Assembly (NCBI RefSeq): GCF_000003605.2 | Contig: NW_003145294.1 | Location: 238,735-262,502, forward strand | Length of the DNA stretch: 23,768 bases | Direction of reading: 5' to 3' | From: Saccoglossus kowalevskii | Lineage: Eukaryota > Hemichordata > Enteropneusta > Harrimaniidae | Shown here: one piece after another, positions 18,709 to 23,768 of the stretch | Layout of the letters: the number at the start of each line of letters is the position of its first letter | Position numbering within the stretch: position 1 is the first letter of the stretch | Position numbers and translations under genes: made by a program | The notes under the pieces: model-generated | What the model was told of the DNA's origin: nothing | The model's input: only the letters and a program-made list of their open reading frames with translations | The model's database searches: none

Positions 18709-18918
18709 ATACAGACCTGGGGTGCATGAGTGCTCTGGGGGTGACCCCTTAGGCGAGGCCTTTTTCATTGAAAATGTTACCCGAGGGTGTTCCTGTGAAC
18801 CCAGGTATGTTCTCTAATAGTTTACGTTTGGGGCTGTAATCAGTAATTAAGTCTAACAAGTAATAAATGAAATTTATTATTTCCAAGGATTTACTGGTAG
18901 GTGGTGTAGTAAACAAAG
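18709..18918. repeat. Inverted terminal repeat, high-coordinate end of copy A (5' end of the element)
   Basis: Reverse complement of 14921-15133. The outer boundary is placed at GTAGTAAACAAA, matching TTTGTTTAC at the other end. The flank beyond is AT-rich host-like sequence. Confidence 0.85.
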
Positions 18919-19607
18919 CATGATTTTAGAATCATTATCATCATTAACCCCGGGTCAACACTGCATATGTAATTCATGATAGATATCAGATAAACAATTA
19001 AGTCCTAAAATTCATCTACCACACATACATAATACCATGTACTAACTGAATCAGAGTTTTTAAATTACTGGATTTTACCTATTACATAAAATTTTGAATT
19101 TGATTTGTTGTCATAAACAAGTGACAGATGATATATGCAAATGTTTAAATTCCTGTAAAGTGTTTGCAAAGTATTCATAGTAATTACAGTAATGTTTAAT
19201 AATTACAGTTTTGTATAATATAATTTATATAATAGAAACAATAAAAATAAGACAAATATCCATTCAAATTACTAAGTTCTATATGTATTTTTCACATTTA
19301 TACTTAGGTAATCTTCAACATTTTCATGTTCCATTACGAGCAATAATAATGCTATATTAAAAAAATGAATCTATACAAATATTTACAAGGTTTGTTAATT
19401 TGTCTGGTGTTAGTCAGTTATATCCTATATAGATAATAGATAATACATTAACATAATTATGTATTATTAAGTAGAATATTGTCTGTACTGCATCCAAAAG
19501 ACAGAATATGTACATAGTATTAACATGCTGTTTTTTGTCAGCGTTTGGAGAAAAAATTGAAATATTATTATACAGATATACAAAGGACTTGATTATATGT
19601 TAATGAG
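18919..19607. other. Intergenic stretch between copy A and the esterase gene
   Basis: Very AT-rich; no open frame, no gene and no repeat recognised. The 3' end of the minus-strand esterase transcript probably lies at its right edge. Confidence 0.5.
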
Positions 19608-19613
19608 TTTATT
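19608..19613 (-). terminator. Polyadenylation signal AATAAA for the esterase gene
   Basis: TTTATT on the + strand, i.e. AATAAA on the minus strand, 25 bases after the stop codon at 19638. It implies a very short 3' UTR; no better signal lies close by. Confidence 0.5.
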
Positions 19614-19637
19614 AGCAGCCTTTCCTTCAAGTAATCA

Positions 19638-20152
19638 TTAGTTGATCCATGAATAAGATAAAAATCCATTATCCTTCATGAAATCGCATCGTGTTTTATT
19701 AAAGCGATGTGTATATTTGATATCATGTGACAGTAACGCGGTACTCCCTAGCCCTGTCCATTTTAACCAATTATCATCTGGATTGCCAGTCTGTGCAAAA
19801 CTTGTTAAGTAGACCTGCATACGATCACGAAATAACCTATCATCAGAATTAGGCTCAATATACTGATTCATGGAGTCAAAGAAGCCCATCATATCCCATC
19901 CATGGAATGCATACTCTGCACCAAATCCAAACCAGTGTACAGGTTTGCTTGGACGTGCTGTTCCAACAAAACGATAAACTGGTGATTGAAATTTCCTACT
20001 GGCTATATCGGTGATTTCATCATTTCCACATGTAACACGTATATCAGATGCCATAGTTGTGAAGGATAATTCTGGTGTTGAATATCTTTGGCTTGGTGGA
20101 TATAGTTCTAATATTCGATCACTCATCGTGTCATCAAAACTGTCAAATTTAC
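19638..20152 (-). CDS. Esterase terminal exon
   Basis: 515 bases, entered with two bases of a split codon. The acceptor is ttatcag before GTAAATTTGACAG; joined to the upstream donor it gives EIYVRSKFDSFDD. An ATG at 20192 lies in the intron and is not the real start. It encodes 170 residues and a TAA stop. The His codon of FHGWD is at 19902-19904. A Cys near the start (RVTCGNDEI) and the late Cys (TRCDF) correspond to the last disulfide of cholinesterases. Confidence 0.85.
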
Positions 20153-21254
20153 CTGATAATTGTAAATAACATGATATCTGTAAGCTATTCATAAGTTAAG
20201 ATTTAAAGTTAAAGACACAATAGAACATGTTGTGTTGTTCTATGCTGTATATGACAAAACAATACAGCACAGCACATATATAGAAAATAATATTTGGTAA
20301 TCGTAGCCCTAAATAACTATTAAAAAAAGCTAGACATTTCGAGCAATGGCTCTTTATCGATAGCATAGAAAAAAATGTTTTAATTTATAGTTTATAGACT
20401 GCCAATAAATTTCATAATATCATTATATAACATTAATCTATCATATTTTACTTTTTCTGGAATATTAATGTCAAAAACATGTTTGTGTCACTATTTGCTA
20501 TTCATATGTAGTGGCCTAAATAATAGCATCTCAACAATTTTCACACAAATACAATTTAGGATAATGAATATGATATGATAATGAATATGATATGATATCG
20601 AATAAATGAATAAACATGACTATGACACAATGTAATTGCTTCAACTATTATCTAACCATGCAATAAATAACAAGCAGCCTGTCGGCTGAGATAGCTCCAC
20701 TGTTAGCAATGCACATTTCAATTAAAGAACTGAAGATATCATTAGAAAATGAACAATATGTTAGTATCAAAGCAGTCGGACATACAAAGATATCATCACG
20801 AAACGAACAAATCTGAGAGAGGTCCACATGTAGTACCTATATATGTAATATCAAGAAGTTGAAAATATCACTTTTTACCAAAAATGACAAAAATATTCAA
20901 CAAAATTAGAGAATTGAAGATATCATCATGAAATTAACAAATCTAAGAGAGGCCAACCCAAGGTACATATACACTAATTATAAAAGCATTCAGGCTTGTA
21001 GTTTTCAAGAAGTAAAAGTAAAACATTGACAATGAACGCCAACGGACAATCACTCATATGATAAGCTCCGCAAAGTTGACAGCGGAGCTAAAAAAGTGTG
21101 AACAATTTTAAACTCCATTTTTAATTGTAAAGCTTTAATGACCAGAAATTAATTGTATACTTACTTCTCACGTATATTTCATAGTCATGCCAAGTCCAGT
21201 CTTTGATTTGATCACCAACAGTTGGATAGATATCTATTTCCTGTGCCATTGAAC
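19638..21254 (-). CDS. Cholinesterase/carboxylesterase-like alpha/beta-hydrolase, C-terminal two exons (partial gene)
   Basis: Spliced minus-strand gene; only about 200 C-terminal residues are visible, joined from 21165-21254 and 19638-20152. Type-B carboxylesterases (cholinesterases, neuroligins, thyroglobulin C-terminus) are about 500-600 residues, so roughly two thirds, including the GESAG nucleophile, lie upstream and were not found in the window. The visible part holds the catalytic-His segment (AEYAFHGWDMMGFFD), FAQTGNPDDNW (matching the family's F-x-x-x-G-x-P motif) and the conserved C-terminal Cys (TRCDF). It ends at WIN with no GPI or tetramerisation tail, suggesting a soluble secreted enzyme. 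Whether it is active cannot be judged without the Ser and Glu/Asp of the triad. Confidence 0.85.
20153..21164 (-). other. Esterase intron with diverged repeat copies
   Basis: A 1012-base intron with GT-AG ends on the minus strand. 20740-21010 contains at least two degraded copies of the repeat family that is tandemly arrayed at 21674-22235, sharing TTTTTACCAAAAATGACAAA. Confidence 0.6.
21165..21254 (-). CDS. Esterase penultimate exon
   Basis: 90 bases; acceptor acaatgtag, donor gtaagt, both good. It reads SMAQEIDIYPTVGDQIKDWT then WHDYEIYVR, in a phase (two bases in, one base out) that matches the terminal exon exactly. The next exon upstream was not recognised before the repeat array. Confidence 0.75.
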
Positions 21255-21673
21255 CTACATTGTATCAAATATAATGTCAGCTTCAAATATAACTTTGACT
21301 TTCAATTAACAGTTAATAACAGTTAATAAGAAATGTACAAAACTGTAAAATAAATGCCATTAGATAAGTTCGAATAAAACGCATGCACATTTATATTTCA
21401 ATTGCTGGATTCTTGTGCATTTTTACAACTGCATTTCGAGTCAAACTGTAGGCACTAGGGATTGCCACAAACCTTGATGCAGGCAGCACCATTGATATTA
21501 ATTAACAGCAGAATTGAATTAGGTATTTTATACCAGTCATAATAATAAAATTTAACAAGGCTAAAAAGGGAACTGTCAGTTATCTACACAAAGTTCGGCT
21601 ATCATGCATGTCTGATACACATACGGATCAGCCTGAATCAGTAAAGTGGTATTGTGGTTGGTTTTGTACTAGT
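21255..21673. other. Probable esterase intron, nothing else seen
   Basis: AT-rich; no exon candidate with fitting phase and sequence was recognised. It leads into the tandem repeat array. Confidence 0.4.
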
Positions 21674-22235
21674 TGTCAAAAATAACATTTTTTACCAAAA
21701 ATGACAAAAATATTCACTAAAAATCCAAATTTGCATATTTTGACTCAAACGTAACAAATCTGACAGAGGACCACCCCAAGTACCATTGCTACAAATATCA
21801 AAGCATTTGGACTTACGGTTTCGGACTAGTTGTGGAAAATAACATTTTTTACAAAAAATGACAAAAATATTCACTGAAAATCCATATTTGCATATTTTGA
21901 GACGAATTTAACAAATCTGGCAGAGTACCACCCCACGTATCCTTGCTGCAAATATGAAAGCAATTGAACTTGCGGTTTACAACTAGTTGTCGAAAATAAA
22001 AAAAATTACCGGTACCAAAAATGACAAAAATATTCACTTAAAATTCAAATTTGCATATTTTGACACTTACTAGTATTTGACAAATCTGACAATGGACCAC
22101 CCGACGTATCATTGCTGGAAATATGAAAGCATTTGGACTTACGGTGTCGGACAAGTTGTCAAAAATAACATTTTTTACCAAAAATTACAAAAATATTCAC
22201 TAAAAATCCAAATTTGCTTATTTTTAAACGAATTT
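21674..22235. repeat. Tandem array, ~160-bp unit, about 3.5 copies
   Basis: The shared core ATGACAAAAATATTCAC starts at 21701, 21858, 22021 and (with one change) 22184, giving periods of 157, 163 and 163. Each unit includes GTTGTCAAAAATAACATTTT, an AAATTTGCATATTTTGA block (one copy reads AAATTTGCTTATTTTTA) and a GGACTTACGGT-type end. CATTTTTTACCAAAAATG forms a small hairpin. Diverged relatives lie at 20740-21010. The last unit is cut off where DIRS copy C begins. Confidence 0.85.
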
Positions 22236-22245
22236 AACTTAGGCA

Positions 22246-22264
22246 GCGGGTTCTCCGAACCCGC
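22246..22264. repeat. GC-rich hairpin at the end of copy C
   Basis: GCGGGTTC (22246-22253), TCC loop, GAACCCGC (22257-22264): a perfect 8-base stem in AT-rich surroundings, at the boundary between the tandem array and copy C. Confidence 0.75.
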
Positions 22265-22300
22265 CTATTCACATAGTTCATACCCACCATAGACTGCGGT

Positions 22301-22325
22301 CAGTCAAAATGACTATTTTGAACTG
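22301..22325. repeat. Near-palindrome at the 3' end of copy C
   Basis: CAGTCAAAAT and ATTTTGAACTG arms flank GACT; TCAAAAT and ATTTTGA are perfect 7-base arms. The same palindrome occurs in fragment D (11863-11887), unchanged in its core. Confidence 0.75.
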
Positions 22326-22499
22326 TAGGCATTAATCAGCGATTTTGCCGGTGACGGAGAGATAGAATCTAGGTCAGGGGAAGCCCCATGACCCCAAGAT
22401 TCTTTTTCCCTTATGGCACGAACCACGTGACCGAGGCCATATGGCAGCGCCATTACGTATGGACAATCACTCTGCTTTCTTTCCACCGATAGATTGGGT

Positions 22500-23003
22500 G
22501 TCTCTTAGGTAGTAGTTGATAAAGACGTTCTGCGTTCTCCAGAAGCCTGCCCTCAGAATGTGTTCGAGGGGGCGCCTGACGTTAGCACTAGTGAGTTAGC
22601 AATCACATGGAACTCATGCGCTCGTACTTGTCTGTGTTGAGGAGGATAACGTATTATATATCTCCAGCACAGTCGCAGTAATCCACTTGGCGATGGAGGC
22701 CGGCTTATCCTGTTTGCCAGGGCCGTAACACCAAAACATGTGTTTGGTTCCCTGTCCGGAAAACTGGGTACGGTTCTCGTAGCAACTCAACGCTCGAACG
22801 TGACAGAGAAGCAATTCTTCCTGATCCTCCAGACCGACAATGTTTGACAGCCGGGGGATGACGATCAGCTGAGGATTGTGTCCTGGGATTTGGTTCTTGG
22901 AGAGAAATTTGATTTGTGTCTTTAGCACAACTTGAGTGGTGCTGAATGGAGGGGCTCGAAAAGTGGTCTGCTTAGGGTTGATAACACAACTGACAGATCC
23001 CAA
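22500..23003 (-). pseudogene. DIRS-type tyrosine recombinase, C-terminal part, frameshifted (copy C)
   Basis: The minus strand reads LLLCHVRALSCYENRTQF, then ASIAKWITATVLEIYNTL, and after a frameshift RAHEFHVIANSLVL. After another shift it reads HILRAGFWRTQNVFINYYLR. These match the order in DIRS recombinases: the C/D-V-R-A-L-x-x-Y-x-x-R-T segment, SIxKWI, the H-x-x-R box, and the A-x-W...F-x-x-Y-Y end with the nucleophilic Tyr. The box reads HEFH, so its Arg is replaced by His, and the first catalytic Arg region is deleted. Two frameshifts confirm loss of function. Confidence 0.75.
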
Positions 23004-23039
23004 TTGGGTGGTTCCCTTGTACAGGTTCTCGGCCTCTGA

Positions 23040-23296
23040 TTATGGAAAGCAGTAAATAATAATGGGACAATCGGCTAGACTTGACCCCAAAGAAGCACAT
23101 ACTGATTTAGTCTGCTTAGGTTTTGGTACTACGAATACATTTGAGTAGAAGCCCGGACTCAGCAATGGCTGAACTATTCTGTGTATGGCGCCCTTTCTTA
23201 GCAAACTGTTTATTTCCTGTCTGATTGCTTCCACCTTGCGAGGATCTCCTGGCAGTGCCCCCAATGTAGAGGACACTGACAGGGGCGGTGAAGATG
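23040..23296 (-). pseudogene. DIRS-like reverse transcriptase N-terminus (copy C)
   Basis: The minus strand reads LPGDPRKVEAIRQEINSLLR, KGAIHRI, then LLSPGFYSNVFVVPKPKQTK. The E-x-x-x-LL-x-KGAI...GFYSN-x-F-VPK series is typical of DIRS and related RT fingers. After VPK the frame diverges from RT and ends at 23040; the catalytic palm is missing. It overlaps the gag frame upstream, as is common in these elements. Confidence 0.7.
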
Positions 23297-23688
23297 TCAG
23301 TGGTATTCTGTACCGAGTGTCACTACCTGGAGCGTCATGAGATCGGTTACAAGCAGCCTCCAAGCCGGAGTACACTGGTGCAATCTGCGTGTGACAGGGA
23401 TCTGTGGCAATGGGTTCGGTGGTTGCAAGAGAGGGAAGTTTCTCTTCTCCCATGGAGGTAAGCTTCCCTGGAGACCACTGGAGTTACTAAGTTGTAACCT
23501 GGCCCCTTGCTGAACATAGGCCCATCCCGCCGTCGCATGCTTCCCCTGCTGCCGGGGTTGACGACTGCCCAAAGAGGAGGAGCCACCACCTGGTCCTCTC
23601 TTTCCCAGAGGTGTGCTTCTATTCTTCCCTCCCGCAGAAGGATATAAGTGCTTGCCTCCTGGCTGACTCTGCCTAGCGGACAAGACAA
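23297..23688 (-). pseudogene. DIRS-like gag C-terminus (copy C)
   Basis: Basic, Gly/Ser/Gln-rich frame (SARQSQPGGKHLYPSAGGKN, LGSRQPRQQGKHATAG) just upstream of RT, without zinc-finger motifs. Nucleotide similarity to copy B near 14640-14760 supports the identity. Probably continues to the window edge. Confidence 0.5.
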
Positions 23689-23768
23689 GAAATACCCATC
23701 CTACCAGCTAGAATGTCAAATGCCACGGCTGCAGCAATAACCCACGCTAGAAACCCAGACAGGAAAAA

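Larger units (their letters stand above)
14921..18918 (-). mobile_element. DIRS-like retroelement with inverted terminal repeats (copy A), decayed
   Basis: About 4.0 kb bounded by inverted terminal repeats (14921-15133 and 18709-18918, visibly above 80 percent alike over about 190 bases). Inside, on the minus strand, are gag-like frames (18357 down to 16879), RT (16787-16401) and RNase H (16036-15784). A third, partial copy of the terminus lies at 15251-15306 in the position and orientation expected of a DIRS internal complementary region. DIRS elements encode a tyrosine recombinase and lack LTRs and an integrase. No recombinase is recognisable between 15133 and 15570, so the element is a non-autonomous or deleted derivative. 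Stops and lost catalytic residues show that it is inactive. Confidence 0.75.
22241..23768 (-). mobile_element. DIRS-like retroelement (copy C), internally deleted, running off the window
   Basis: On the minus strand: gag C-terminus (23688 to 23300), RT start (about 23290-23040), then directly the tyrosine recombinase (23003 to about 22500), then a non-coding 3' region ending in hairpins near 22246. RT palm, RNase H and the recombinase N-terminus are missing between 23040 and 23003, so a deletion joined RT to the recombinase. The tyrosine recombinase is what defines this retroelement order. The 5' terminus lies beyond the window. Confidence 0.8.

Noticed and set aside
20153-20192. ATG at 20192 as start of the esterase frame
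   Set aside because: It lies in the intron; the spliced reading from 21165-21254 continues the conserved family sequence.
1-23768. CRISPR arrays, operons, tRNA or rRNA genes
   Set aside because: The sequence is eukaryotic; no regularly spaced short repeats, no foldable tRNA and no rRNA-like sequence were seen.

Overview
The window is animal genomic DNA: AT-rich, with short coding exons bounded by GT/AG introns, AATAAA signals, many dispersed repeats and one assembly gap (12483-12809). The protein architecture (somatomedin-B plus von Willebrand D domains, a cholinesterase-like esterase) and the abundance of DIRS-type retroelements suggest an invertebrate, possibly a deuterostome such as a hemichordate. 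That placement is inference; no species marker is visible.

Left third (1-8.8 kb, + strand): a multi-exon gene for a secreted mosaic protein. Reading exon by exon gives a signal peptide whose Met codon lies across the window edge, a short second exon, then alternating Thr/Pro-rich linker exons and 37-residue somatomedin-B (SMB) exons, and a VWD domain split over two exons. All linker and SMB exons are symmetric phase 1-1. The linker-intron-SMB-intron unit of about 1.1 kb has been duplicated about four times, introns included. One SMB exon is fused in frame to a truncated extra SMB (3922-4122). A tiny terminal exon at 8632 supplies one more Cys and a stop, with AATAAA at 8771. With the fused exon the protein would be about 530 residues, probably extracellular and O-glycosylated.

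Middle (8.8-13.6 kb): no convincing genes. It holds a possible tRNA-derived SINE, a 200-bp tandem duplication with a (TA)n tract, a 95-bp tandem duplication, a DIRS terminal fragment (D), promoter-like sequence beside the gap, and the gap itself.

13.7-18.9 kb: two decayed DIRS-like (tyrosine-recombinase) retroelement copies, both read on the minus strand. Copy B is a deleted gag/RT/RNase H remnant. Copy A is bounded by inverted terminal repeats of about 190-210 bp, carries a third internal copy of the terminus placed like an internal complementary region, and contains gag, RT (YFNNWL in place of the usual Y-x-D-D) and RNase H with stops.

19.6-21.3 kb (- strand): the last two exons of a cholinesterase/carboxylesterase-like gene, including the catalytic-His segment; upstream exons are not visible. 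Its intron and upstream flank contain a family of about 160-bp tandem repeats, and a third coding DIRS copy (C; gag, RT start, tyrosine recombinase) adjoins the array and runs to the window edge.

The two host genes are convergent and separated by repeats; nothing shows that they work together.
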